From assembly GCA_023229165.1 (NCBI GenBank), contig JALNZQ010000011.1:1-24597 (forward strand): DNA of 24,597 nt. The letters run 5' to 3'. This stretch comes from Methanothrix sp. GTDB taxonomy: Archaea; Halobacteriota; Methanosarcinia; Methanotrichales; Methanotrichaceae. Numbering within the stretch: the stretch's first letter is position 1; every line of letters begins with the position of its first letter. Of the stretch, positions 8,029 through 18,723 are shown one piece after another. Below the pieces are notes generated by a model. That model did not search any database, had not been told where the DNA came from, and saw only the letters and a list, made by a program, of their open reading frames with translations. The position numbers and the translations under genes were made by a program.

Positions 8029-9501
8029 ATGAAAATATTATTACTATCATCTCCAGTAGTTCAGCTTGATTTTGATCGCATCGCCCGTGTTCCAAATCTC
8101 GGCCTGGCATCGCTGGCTGCGCATGTGGATGATTTATGCACGGTGCATGTGGCGGACATTCACGGCCTGAAAAATCACCGCGAATATGTGAGCCGAATCG
8201 TAAACGGCTACGACCTGGTGGGCCTGACCGCCATGAGCTTTCAGTATCAAGAAGCTCTGGCCCTGGCAGCCATTGCCAAGCAGTCTGGCGCACAGACGGT
8301 TTTCGGCGGCTACCATCCCACGCTGGCCGCAGAAGAGATCGGCGAAAGCCCGGATGCGGCTCTCATCGACTACATTGTACGCGGCGAGGGAGAGGCTACC
8401 TTCCGGGAGCTGGTAGAGGCTCTGTTGGCCGGAAAAAGTCCGCGAGGCATCCTGGGCCTCTCTTACCACGAGGAAGAGAGGAATGTTAAAGGGGAAAAAA
8501 TGGTCCACAATCCCCCCAGACCTCTGCTCAAGGTAGAGGAGATTGCCATGCCCAAAAGGGATGCGCGTCTCATCACCAGGGGCTTTTACAGCTTTGATGT
8601 GCCCATCGATTGCGTGGAGACCAGCCGGGGCTGCACGCAGGGCTGCAAGTTCTGCTCCATCAATCTCATGTACGGCCGCCGCTTCCGGCGCTTTTCCATC
8701 GAAAGAGTGATCGAGGACATCCGGGACGCAGAAGCGCATGGAGCAGGCTCGATATTTTTCCCTGACGACAACATCACTCTCGATCCCAAGCGGCTGGAAC
8801 GGCTCTGCCAGGCCATCATCGATGCCGGGCTTACTCATTTGCGCTACAAGACGCAGGCATCCGCCTCGGGGATAGCATCGAGCAGGCAATTGGTGGACAA
8901 GATGGGAGAAGCGGGCTTCGATGGCGTCTTTTTGGGAGTGGAGAGCATCAACAAGAGGAACCTGGAATTTCTGGGCAAGGGCAAGATGTCCAATGATGCG
9001 GAAAAAGCGGTGCAGTACCTGCATGATAATAATATAATCGTGTCCACGGGCCTGATCGGCGGCAATCCCGATGATGATGAGGAAGACCTGTGGGAGAATT
9101 TCAAGCTGGCCAGGCGTATGAAGGTGGATTTTCCCATCTTCTACATCTCCACGCCCTATCCCAAGACACAGATGCGTGCCGAGCTGGAGGAGATGGGACT
9201 TGTCACCAACAGCGACTTCACCAGGTACGATGGGCTGCATGCCAACCTAAAGACGCGCCACCTCTCCGAGGAGGAGGTGGCGTACATCACCTGGCAGATG
9301 AATGCCCGCTACTACGGTCTGGATTGGCTGCGGTATAACAAAGTGAAAAAGCTCTATCCCAAATGGTTTGCCAACGAGGTTCGCCGTCTGGCGCCCTTTT
9401 ACGCCAGGCGCAAGCTCGACCTGGCGCTAGGGAGGCGCACGCCGAAAGACTTCTTCCGGGAGGATCTGGCAAGCGGGGAGCTGTGCAAGGGAGTAATTTA
9501 G
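8029..9501 (+). CDS. Cobalamin-domain radical SAM protein (second of pair)
   Basis: This 490-residue protein has the same architecture as its upstream neighbour but clearly different sequence. Residues 1-130 are B12-binding-like: a VPNLGLASLAA start, YDLVGLTAMSFQ, and the common GGYHPTLA segment at 93-100, again without DxHxxG. Residues about 190-400 are the radical SAM core, with C202, C206 and C209 in CTQGCKFC. Then come FFPDDNITLD, FLGVES and the STGLIGGNPDDDEED segment. The C-terminal tail (about 400-490) is basic and helical. The ATG at 8029 has GAAGGT 6 nt upstream. It lies 18 bp after the first radical SAM gene, so both are likely cotranscribed with the DUF2240 gene. Two non-identical B12-radical SAM enzymes in tandem suggest successive steps on one substrate; this is inference. 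Confidence 0.83.
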   Translation: MKILLLSSPVVQLDFDRIARVPNLGLASLAAHVDDLCTVHVADIHGLKNHREYVSRIVNGYDLVGLTAMSFQYQEALALAAIAKQSGAQTVFGGYHPTLAAEEIGESPDAALIDYIVRGEGEATFRELVEALLAGKSPRGILGLSYHEEERNVKGEKMVHNPPRPLLKVEEIAMPKRDARLITRGFYSFDVPIDCVETSRGCTQGCKFCSINLMYGRRFRRFSIERVIEDIRDAEAHGAGSIFFPDDNITLDPKRLERLCQAIIDAGLTHLRYKTQASASGIASSRQLVDKMGEAGFDGVFLGVESINKRNLEFLGKGKMSNDAEKAVQYLHDNNIIVSTGLIGGNPDDDEEDLWENFKLARRMKVDFPIFYISTPYPKTQMRAELEEMGLVTNSDFTRYDGLHANLKTRHLSEEEVAYITWQMNARYYGLDWLRYNKVKKLYPKWFANEVRRLAPFYARRKLDLALGRRTPKDFFREDLASGELCKGVI

Positions 9502-10006
9502 TCAGAAGCAATTAGCACCTTTCGCACGCAGGGATTGTTCTTCACCCGCATCAGGATTCTCTCCTACTCTGCTTCTAACTCAGCCACAGTTATTTTATTG
9601 GCTATGGATTCCGCCCATCCTGCAATCATGAGACGAAACGAACTGACAAATTTGGCGACCAACGACGCCGATTTTAGGAGAGTTGAGGATTTGAAGATCT
9701 GGAAAACTTGAAGGAATCTGTGCCATTAAATGACACCTGGGCAATCATGCTTCCCCTTCTCCCTCAGGAGATATAGGCACTATCAATAGCAAGGGCCTTG
9801 ATCAGGCCGACGGTATCCCCGGCCTTCTGCTCGATGGCGCATGGGCCAGGCTGACCGCCTCGCCCCCGCCCGCGCGCGCTCCTTCGCCCGTGAGCGGCGA
9901 CGGCCGCTGCCGGGCCGGGAGGGCAAGCACAGCCGCAAGAATAAAGGGCAGGCCGAAGACTCAAGAAAAGCCGAAAGCGCTCAACAAAGTTAAATTAGAA
10001 ATAGTG
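9502..10006. other. Gene-poor gap with a GC-rich repeat
   Basis: I see no convincing gene in this 505-bp gap between convergent genes. The first 250 bp contain only short frames; on the minus strand 9502-9560 reads MRVKNNPCVRKVLIASD before a stop, which looks like the tail of a decayed gene but is too short to name. From 9841 composition changes sharply to a GC-rich block (about 9841-9930) that is a diverged copy of 10954-11030. A plus-strand frame from ATG 9841 gives about 49 Arg-rich residues; I do not trust it. Confidence 0.6.
9845..9920 (+). repeat. GC-rich diverged direct repeat, copy A
   Basis: This copy shares CTGACCGC (9851-9858) and AGCGGCGACGG (9893-9903), at nearly equal spacing, with copy B at 10954-11030, followed in both by a GCCGGGCC-type segment. 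Copy A is much richer in G+C than its surroundings. The two copies flank the acylphosphatase fusion gene in the same orientation. They look diverged, so the duplication is probably old; origin unknown. Confidence 0.6.
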
Positions 10007-10783
10007 TTAAATTATTCCCTTGGCTCTGAGAACTGACTTCATGTCAGCCACATCGCCCTTCAACTCCAGGATATCGCTCTTGTCCAGAACCTTGTCCATC
10101 TTATCGTTTAAGCTCCTGTTCATGTCCTTGATCTCGGAAATGGATTCGTCTTGCTTGCCTAGCATCCGATCCTGTTTGTTCAGCGTCAGGTCCATCTTGC
10201 TGTTTATGTCCTTGATCCCGGAAATGGTTTCATCTTGCTTGCCTAGCATCTGATCCTGTTTGTCCAGCATCTGATCCTGTTTGTCCAGCATCTGATCCTG
10301 TTTGTCCAGCATCTGATCCTGTTTGTCCAGCATCTGATCCTGTTTGTCCAGCATCTGGTCCATCTTGCTGCCCAGGTTTCTATTCGTTTCCTTTATCTCA
10401 TGAGTAGTCTCATCTTGTTTATTAAGAATTTGAATTAGAACATCTTTCATACCCTTTAGGACGTTAATTCCTTCATCAAGACGTGAGTCGGTCTCACCCG
10501 TCCCGACCAGTTTATAGAAGCCCCCGAAATATCCATGAGCATCAGAATATTCCTTTTCGATGGATGAAACCTTGATGAGGCTGTTTTTTATATCTATGGC
10601 TCCCTCGAATAACTTCAGCTTTTCTTCTTCACCCTCAGCTATGATTCTAACTCGTTCATCATTCAAGTTCTCGACAAAGCCTTTAAGCCCTAATCCATTG
10701 GCCAGTTGGATAACCCTTGCCCTATAGCCTACCCTCTGGACGTTGCCTGAGACATATGCCGAAAGCTGCTTCATTGCATACAT
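10007..10783 (-). CDS. Acylphosphatase fused to a heptad coiled coil
   Basis: Residues 4-95 form an acylphosphatase domain, which hydrolyses carboxyl-phosphate bonds. The signature GNVQRVGYR (13-21) supplies the phosphate cradle and catalytic R21, and N39 in GFVENLND matches the catalytic Asn; the domain thus looks active. Known acylphosphatases are only about 90-100 residues, but here residues 105-258 add a long coiled coil. Its core is a perfect seven-residue repeat, KQDQMLD, encoded by five identical 21-bp units, with degenerate units (ETISGIKDINSKMD, NKQDRMLGKQDES) on both sides. The tail probably oligomerises the enzyme or tethers it to a partner. ATG 10774 (MKQLSAY) is an alternative start; no strong ribosome-binding site is seen for either. 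The gene stands alone between two gene-poor gaps with related GC-rich repeats. Confidence 0.85.
   Translation of the reverse strand: MYAMKQLSAYVSGNVQRVGYRARVIQLANGLGLKGFVENLNDERVRIIAEGEEEKLKLFEGAIDIKNSLIKVSSIEKEYSDAHGYFGGFYKLVGTGETDSRLDEGINVLKGMKDVLIQILNKQDETTHEIKETNRNLGSKMDQMLDKQDQMLDKQDQMLDKQDQMLDKQDQMLDKQDQMLGKQDETISGIKDINSKMDLTLNKQDRMLGKQDESISEIKDMNRSLNDKMDKVLDKSDILELKGDVADMKSVLRAKGII
10251..10355 (-). repeat. Five perfect 21-bp tandem repeats in coding sequence
   Basis: The unit TGATCCTGTTTGTCCAGCAT plus C (plus-strand view) occurs five times without a single change, and shorter, diverged copies extend on both sides within about 10130-10420. One unit equals seven codons, exactly one coiled-coil heptad, so copy-number change keeps the reading frame. 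Perfect identity at synonymous positions indicates recent expansion or ongoing homogenisation. Confidence 0.95.
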
Positions 10784-11260
10784 TTCTGATCTTTTTGTAT
10801 TTGTCTTTATCCATCGCTTGGCGAGTGTGTTTGTCCCGAAAGCCGGGAGGGATAGAATGAGTGCCTGTAGCTCTACCCATCACAAGGAGCTTAATGATTG
10901 CCAATCATCCCCGAAATTCACCTCAACCCGGCCACCTACTCAATGCAACAAGAACCGAGCTGACCGCAGCGCTCCCCCCGCTTGCGTGCTCCCGCGGCCC
11001 GTAAGCGGCGACGGCAGCAGCCAGGGCTCCGGACGCCGCCACCCACAGGGCAGCCGGGCCAGGAGGACGAGCGCCTGCTGGCCACCCTGGGCACGAGAAC
11101 TTGATGTTTTCAAGATTAATATTCTGAGATAAAGTTAAATCTCAAGGCGTAGCATGAATTTCTGATATGTTCTGAGAATCTCTACAGTTAAAAATTTCGC
11201 AGTAAATGGTGGCTCGAAACTTATGATGTCCGGAGAATACCGGCCATAAATTTCTTGCAC
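10784..11260. other. Gene-poor gap upstream of acylphosphatase fusion
   Basis: This 477-bp gap lies between two minus-strand genes and should hold the promoter of the acylphosphatase fusion, but no clear TATA box stands out near 10810-10830. A plus-strand 36-codon frame (10894-11004, start ATG after AAGGAGCT) has a good ribosome-binding-site-like sequence but runs into the GC-rich repeat copy B, so I do not call it. Position 11100-11114 holds a small CTTGA/TCAAG inverted repeat. The last 120 bp are AT-rich. Confidence 0.55.
10954..11030 (+). repeat. GC-rich diverged direct repeat, copy B
   Basis: CTGACCGC (10960-10967) and AGCGGCGACGG (11004-11014) match copy A at 9845-9920 with 44 versus 42 nt between their starts. 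Further similarity (CAGCCGGGCC-AGGAGG near 11050) resumes after an insertion of about 30 bp. In both copies one frame reads an Arg/Pro-rich stretch around RRRxxPG, so the element may be a decayed coding segment. Confidence 0.6.
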
Positions 11261-14110
11261 CTAGCCGCCTAGCTTTCGAGGTGTAACTGCCTTTTCCTGC
11301 CCGGCGGTGCTGCTGCTTTTTCCCAGAACCGCGTTGGTGTTTGTGCCATTGACTGAAGCTACCTGAATGTCTGCAGACGATAGGTTTCCTTGCAGGGAAG
11401 TATCAGCGGACCTCTTTTTCATCAGCTGGTCTATCTGCTGATCTATCTCGGAGATAAGAGAGAAAACCGCATCCATAGAACTGTCGAAGGATTCCTCGGA
11501 GGCATGCTTGTCGTCTCTTGCCAAAACCCGGATTTTATAGTCTCCTGGAGCCAGATCCCGAGTGGACCATTTCCAGCTGGCTGACTCGGACCATCTGCCC
11601 ATATCCCGGCCATTGAGCTGGAATTTGTAGAGGATTTTATCACCTTCCGGATCCTGGGCCTCTGCCTTCCAGATCACTGTCGCCCCCTGGACCGCTGGGC
11701 TGGCGATGTCTGGCAAAAGAGCCTTTAAGACAGGCGGCTGATTTGAGTCGACAATAGTAATGGTGATGACCGCGTCTTTGAAGCTGTCAAATGAATCCAT
11801 AGGGGCATGCCTGCCGTCCCTGGCCAGGACTTTAATCCTATACTCACCGGGCCTGGCGGAAGATGTATCCCAGATCCAGGAATTCGACGACGACCATTCC
11901 CTAACTTCTTTGTCATTAGCAAGGAATTTGTAGGAAACGGCGTCTCCATCGGGGTCAGCGACAATCGCAGTCCAGGTTATGACGCTCCCTTTGGCCTGAG
12001 GACCGGTCCGGTCCGCTTTTAGCTCTGTAACTTCCGGGATGCCATTGGGCAGTGTCAGAGCAAATGTGCTATCCATAGAGCTGTCGAATGAATTTTTTGA
12101 TGAATGCAATCCGTCTTTAGCCAGGACGGAAATCTTATAGTCTCCAGGCGTTTCCGGAGAGGTATCCCATATCCAGGAATTCGACGCCGACCAACCGGTT
12201 ACATCCACGTCGTTCTTCATAAACTTATAGTAAATTGTGTCGTTATCCAGATCTTTGGCGCTGGCCGTCCAGGTGATAATACTTCCCCTGCCCTGAGGAC
12301 TGAGACTATTCGGCTTGAGTTCCTGCAAAACGGGTGCCTGATTGGGGCGGATTAAAGTGAAGCTCGCATTTATAATGCTATCGAATGAATCCAAAGAGGC
12401 ATGCTTGCTATCTATTGCCAGGACAGTTATCTGATAGTCTCCTGCCGGCATGTCTTGAGATAGCCAGCTCCAGCTATTGATTTTGGACCATTTCCTCACT
12501 TCCTGGCCATCCAGGAAAAACCTGTAAAGGATTTTATCGCCCTCTTCATCTGTTGCCTCGGCCTTCCAGAAGATTGCAGCTCCCTGTTGCTGGGGGCTGG
12601 CTCTGTCCGGCACCAGTGCCTTTAGTACAGGGAGCCGATTGGATTTGGCAATTCCTTGCCATTGAGACTCATCAAGCTTTATTTCGGATTGGCTGATAGC
12701 ACGGGATAGGTCGGATTCACTGGATGAGCCGTCTTTGTTTTTGGCGGTCTTATCTGAGATGTTTCCTGTGCTGTTATCGACATTGTCATTAACGTTAGGT
12801 GCTGCAGATGAAGAGGCAGCTTTCGTTTCATTGGCTGCAACTGTGATGGATGGCGATGGTGCGATTTTTGCTAGCGTGCCAGCCCGATTAATTGACAGAT
12901 TGTCTTTATCAGTCAGATTCTCTTTGCTCGATTTGAGGCTTGGGCTCGAGACATTTTTTCCGGCAACTGTGGTATCGCTCTGCACTTTGCCGACGGTATT
13001 GGTCGCAGTCGTGGAAGGAGAACTTGCAGTTTTTTCAGGCTGCAAAGCCTTCTGAGAAGCGGGTTTTTTTGCCACAGTTTGACTGCTACTCGATGAGCTG
13101 CCGCCTCCCATGCCACCACTTCCCTCGCTGAGAACGGTTACCTTGCTATTATCTTCAATAATTACGGATGAATTGTTTTTTGTGGCATTGGACACGGTGA
13201 CATTAGATGCAGTGATATTGAATACGGTAGAATTATTTTGAGATAAATTGACCCAGAGGCGTTCTTCTTTGTAGGGGGAAGATAATTCACCCTCTTTATA
13301 GAGCAGGAGATCAAGAGCTTCCGGCCCCGGCGATTTTGCCCGACCAGTCAGCATGAAGCTTATCTGTTCCTGCCAGCTCTCATCCCCACCCAAAATCAGG
13401 TCTCTGCTAAATAAAACGGAATTCCTGAATATCAGCTTTAATGTGTAATTCATCTGCCTTTTTTCGTGATTTATTATCTTGGCCAGGGCGAATAGTTCCT
13501 TTCCTTCCTCTAAAGACGAAGATGGAGTGCCTAATGCTTCCTTTGGCCAGGTGACCTCAAGCTTTGTGAACGGCTCGTCGGAAGTAAACTGATATGGGCC
13601 AAAGGCAAAAGCCAGAGCCGCTATAAAACAGGCTGCCAATAGGATGATAGCCAGAACGGCATGCCTGCTCGGGATGCTTGTCAGAGGAAAGGCCCGGGTC
13701 GATCCCAACCCCCTCTTTGGCAAAAGAAGAAATCTCCTCTTGCGGGGCAGATTCGACCATCGACCGTAGGCCACCGCCGCCAGCAATATGGCCAGAAGAG
13801 AGAGAGTTGTGGCTAAAGACGCACTCTGCAGTCCCCGGGGAGTAACCGTCAGAATAAAGCTGAATAGCCCGGCTAGCATTGCAGAAGAGGCTAGACAGAG
13901 AAATGCACGCCTGTGTCCACTAAGGTCGCTTTTGCCGGGAAATAGAGATAGTGTGGCGAGATATCCGGGGATGAGGAACACGAAAATAAGGGCCGGGAGC
14001 GATAGCGCGTCCTGCTGGGACGGGGGCGTCAAATGAACCAAGGCCAAAGCTATTACCGGGATCAAGACAGACACAATTAGATGCCAGGGCGGTGGCCAGG
14101 CCAGTCTCAT
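11261..14110 (-). CDS. DUF1616 membrane protein with four extracellular repeats
   Basis: This is a 949-residue envelope protein. Residues 1-170 hold about five transmembrane helices (roughly 10-28, 37-56, 70-90, 96-114, 150-170) and, with 172-300 (GPYQFTSDEPFT onward), resemble the archaeal DUF1616 family. Residues 290-490 form a low-complexity Ser/Thr/Asn/Lys linker with many N-glycosylation sequons and a Gly/Ser run. Four tandem domains of about 97 residues follow (492-587, 591-687, 691-786, 794-887), each with NxxPVL..L at the start, ITW(T/K)A, a W-S-x-S-W-x-W motif, PGDYKI.VLARD and SFDSSMD. They recall Y_Y_Y or Ig-like extracellular modules. A short coiled region and a tail of about 60 residues end the protein. 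The ATG lies 5 bp after the stop of the nuclease gene, so it belongs to that operon. Role is unknown; a glycosylated surface adhesin or scaffold is a guess. Confidence 0.72.
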   Translation of the reverse strand: MRLAWPPPWHLIVSVLIPVIALALVHLTPPSQQDALSLPALIFVFLIPGYLATLSLFPGKSDLSGHRRAFLCLASSAMLAGLFSFILTVTPRGLQSASLATTLSLLAILLAAVAYGRWSNLPRKRRFLLLPKRGLGSTRAFPLTSIPSRHAVLAIILLAACFIAALAFAFGPYQFTSDEPFTKLEVTWPKEALGTPSSSLEEGKELFALAKIINHEKRQMNYTLKLIFRNSVLFSRDLILGGDESWQEQISFMLTGRAKSPGPEALDLLLYKEGELSSPYKEERLWVNLSQNNSTVFNITASNVTVSNATKNNSSVIIEDNSKVTVLSEGSGGMGGGSSSSSSQTVAKKPASQKALQPEKTASSPSTTATNTVGKVQSDTTVAGKNVSSPSLKSSKENLTDKDNLSINRAGTLAKIAPSPSITVAANETKAASSSAAPNVNDNVDNSTGNISDKTAKNKDGSSSESDLSRAISQSEIKLDESQWQGIAKSNRLPVLKALVPDRASPQQQGAAIFWKAEATDEEGDKILYRFFLDGQEVRKWSKINSWSWLSQDMPAGDYQITVLAIDSKHASLDSFDSIINASFTLIRPNQAPVLQELKPNSLSPQGRGSIITWTASAKDLDNDTIYYKFMKNDVDVTGWSASNSWIWDTSPETPGDYKISVLAKDGLHSSKNSFDSSMDSTFALTLPNGIPEVTELKADRTGPQAKGSVITWTAIVADPDGDAVSYKFLANDKEVREWSSSNSWIWDTSSARPGEYRIKVLARDGRHAPMDSFDSFKDAVITITIVDSNQPPVLKALLPDIASPAVQGATVIWKAEAQDPEGDKILYKFQLNGRDMGRWSESASWKWSTRDLAPGDYKIRVLARDDKHASEESFDSSMDAVFSLISEIDQQIDQLMKKRSADTSLQGNLSSADIQVASVNGTNTNAVLGKSSSTAGQEKAVTPRKLGG
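11450..12637 (-). repeat. Four tandem ~300-bp coding repeats
   Basis: The segment encodes the four ~97-residue extracellular modules of the DUF1616 protein. Conserved blocks recur at the DNA level too, for example AGAGCTGTCGAATGAAT-like and CCAGGAATTCGACG-like stretches in repeats two and three. The first and fourth modules resemble each other most (PVLKAL..PD, GDKILY), and the two middle ones resemble each other (SNSWIWDTS), which suggests duplication of a pair or gene conversion between neighbours. Confidence 0.75.
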
Positions 14111-14115
14111 ATTAT

Positions 14116-14949
14116 TTACCCTTGCTCAATTACTGATAAAACCTTTTTCCTACGAACCTGGGTCTCGGTGCTTGAGTCTATTTCGAGCTTTATGCCTACC
14201 GGACAGTGATCAGCACCTGTGACATCTTTAAGGATAAACGCCGACGAGACGGCGCCTTGTAAATTTTCACTCACGAAAAAGTAGTCGATCCTCCAGCCCA
14301 CGTTTCTCTCGCGAGCCCTTGTCTTCAGATCCCACCAGGAATAGTTCTCGCCCTCCGCATGAAATATACGAAATGTGTCGAAAAAGCCCCTTAATACCAG
14401 CCGGTCCATCCAGGCCCTCTCCTCCGGCAAGAATCCTGAAATCTTCTCGTTGGCCTTGGGCCTGGCCAGATCGATCTCCTTGTGGGCGGTATTGACGTCC
14501 CCGCAGATCACAACCCCCCTGCCTTCGGACTTGAGCCTGTCGATATGCTCTAAAAAAAGATCATAGAACTTCATCTTATACTCCAGCCGCTCCCGGGAGG
14601 CTTTGCCGTTGGGAAAGTAGACGTTGAAGAGCACGAATTGTCCATAATCGGCCACGATAGCTCGATGCTCGTCATCAAAGCCCTCGATTCCCAGTGTGTA
14701 TTTTACGCTCAGGGGCTTGGTTTTGGAGAAAAGAGCCACTCCGTCTCGCCCTTTTCTCTCGCCGGAGCCAAAGTAGGAAAAGTAGCCCGGCATGCATTTT
14801 AACTCAGCAGGGACCTGATCTGCTGCCACCTTTGTCTCCTGCAGGCAGAGCACATCAGGCATATCTCCTCTAAGCCAATCTACGAAGCCTTTTTTGTAAA
14901 TGGCTCTTAGACCGTTCACATTCCAGGAGAGAAGTCGCAAGGTTGGCAT
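14116..14949 (-). CDS. xthA: Exonuclease III-family AP endonuclease
   Basis: This 277-residue cytoplasmic enzyme belongs to the exonuclease III/APE1 family, which cuts the DNA backbone at abasic sites in base-excision repair and removes 3' blocking groups. The expected catalytic landmarks are all present: LSWNVNG (7-13), E38 in LQETK, Y111 in NVYFPNG, D151 and N153 in CGDVNTAH, WRIDYFF (219-225), and D247-H248 in ADHCPVG. Length fits the family (about 255-280). The reading frame stays open further upstream, but the family starts at this Met (MPTLRLLSWN), and upstream codons overlap another gene; ATG 14949 lies 5 bp after that gene's stop. It shares a strand and probably a transcript with the chagasin-like gene and, more loosely, with uvrA, so the locus holds two DNA-repair functions. 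Confidence 0.93.
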   Translation of the reverse strand: MPTLRLLSWNVNGLRAIYKKGFVDWLRGDMPDVLCLQETKVAADQVPAELKCMPGYFSYFGSGERKGRDGVALFSKTKPLSVKYTLGIEGFDDEHRAIVADYGQFVLFNVYFPNGKASRERLEYKMKFYDLFLEHIDRLKSEGRGVVICGDVNTAHKEIDLARPKANEKISGFLPEERAWMDRLVLRGFFDTFRIFHAEGENYSWWDLKTRARERNVGWRIDYFFVSENLQGAVSSAFILKDVTGADHCPVGIKLEIDSSTETQVRRKKVLSVIEQG

Positions 14950-14954
14950 TTCAT

Positions 14955-15347
14955 CTAGGAAATGTTGACGGGGAATATCTTTCTCTCTTCCACGGTGCTG
15001 TTTTTCCAGGGCTGGAGCAAGAGCATTATAACATCCGTGCTGCCCTGCTTTTTGGCACTGAATACAAAGAGCTTTTTGCCGGGCACGCCAACCATTCCCG
15101 GCTTTGCATTGCCGGACTGTTCGGACGAGGCTGCAAGGCTCAGATACTCGGTATCGAACTGGGTCCACCATTCAAAGCCCGTTGAAACAGCGTTGGACGG
15201 CAACTCGATGGTAAAATTCTCTCCAGCCAAGACATTGATGCCTTCTTCACAGGGGGCATTGTCGCAGATGCTGCCGGCAGAAGTTGTAGCCAGAGCTAAT
15301 AAAACCGCAGCGACAGCAGCAAGAAATATACTCGCCAGTCTCTTCAT
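14955..15347 (-). CDS. Exported chagasin-like (I42) peptidase inhibitor
   Basis: This 130-residue protein has a signal peptide (about 1-25, MKRLASIFLA onward, cut near SAG). The mature part fits the chagasin/I42 inhibitors of papain-type cysteine peptidases. Three inhibitory loops can be matched: SNAVSTGFEWW (51-61) to the NPTTG-Y-W loop, GMVGVPGKK (84-92) to the G-x-x-G loop, and LQPWKNS (111-117) to the RPW loop. C28 and C33 could form a disulfide. The start at 15347 has GAGGAATTTAAA before it, a good ribosome-binding site; the longer upstream frame would put 27 charged residues before the signal peptide. The gene is 5 bp before the nuclease gene. It probably acts outside the cell against secreted or foreign cysteine peptidases. 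The loops are diverged, so the inhibitor call is good but not certain. Confidence 0.75.
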   Translation of the reverse strand: MKRLASIFLAAVAAVLLALATTSAGSICDNAPCEEGINVLAGENFTIELPSNAVSTGFEWWTQFDTEYLSLAASSEQSGNAKPGMVGVPGKKLFVFSAKKQGSTDVIMLLLQPWKNSTVEERKIFPVNIS

Positions 15348-15450
15348 TTTAAATTCCTCAAATGAGCGCAGAGCGAAAGCAATCAGAACTTCCCTCTTCG
15401 TCTCTCGCAGATGAATTTCTCTATGCATAATATCTTTAAATTATTTAGCT

Positions 15451-18381
<2,931 letters not shown>

Positions 18382-18723
18382 TCTTGAGGTCTCACGTCAT
18401 TTTGCAGTCTAATGTATGAGCAATGGGCGGAGGATGGACTTAATCCTTTTCAGGCTATTCCGGGGTAAAATAAGTGGTCAAGTGGTAAATTCTTTCGATC
18501 CATTGGGAACGTGACTGCTGACACAATCCAGCACTAAATTAAGGAATCTCAAGGGAAATCAAATGCAGAGTTTCGATCGTGCAGATCAAGAGGATTCAGG
18601 CAACGAAGACTCCACGATTTCTGAGTAACCGCTAACCGGACGTGGGCGTGCGGCCCGAAGCATGCCCTATCCTTTATGGTGGGGTGGCCGCGCGCAGTTT
18701 GATTTTAATATGAATATTCTTGA
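18382..18723. other. Intergenic region between cysS and uvrA
   Basis: This 342-bp stretch follows cysS and precedes uvrA, both on the minus strand, so it should hold a 3' end and the uvrA promoter. A weak TATA-like sequence (minus CTTATTTTAC, about 18467-18476) would give a leader of about 60 nt. A hairpin (GGGCGTGC, 18644-18651, with GCATGCCC, 18660-18667; 8-nt loop) has no U-tract and is only a weak terminator candidate for cysS. A plus-strand 21-codon frame (18563-18628) is not convincing. Confidence 0.5.

Noticed and set aside
8134..9240. Open frame of 368 codons on the minus strand
   Set aside because: It lies wholly opposite the second radical SAM gene, whose motifs are clear; composition is that of a shadow frame.
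9764..9964. Minus-strand frame of 66 codons across GC-rich repeat A
   Set aside because: Start is TTG without RBS, the first half is only the GC-rich repeat, and no motif is seen.
10251..10355. CRISPR array
   Set aside because: The 21-bp units abut without spacers and encode a heptad repeat in a gene.
10743..11132. Plus-strand frame of 129 codons
   Set aside because: It overlaps the start of the acylphosphatase gene, crosses repeat B and has an unnatural composition.
14950..15171. N-terminal extension of the exonuclease III protein
   Set aside because: The family begins at MPTLRLLSWN; the extension overlaps the chagasin-like gene in another frame.
18644..18667. Terminator hairpin after cysS
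   Set aside because: The 8-bp stem lacks a U-tract on the minus strand and lies about 57 nt past the stop; it is mentioned only as a weak structure.
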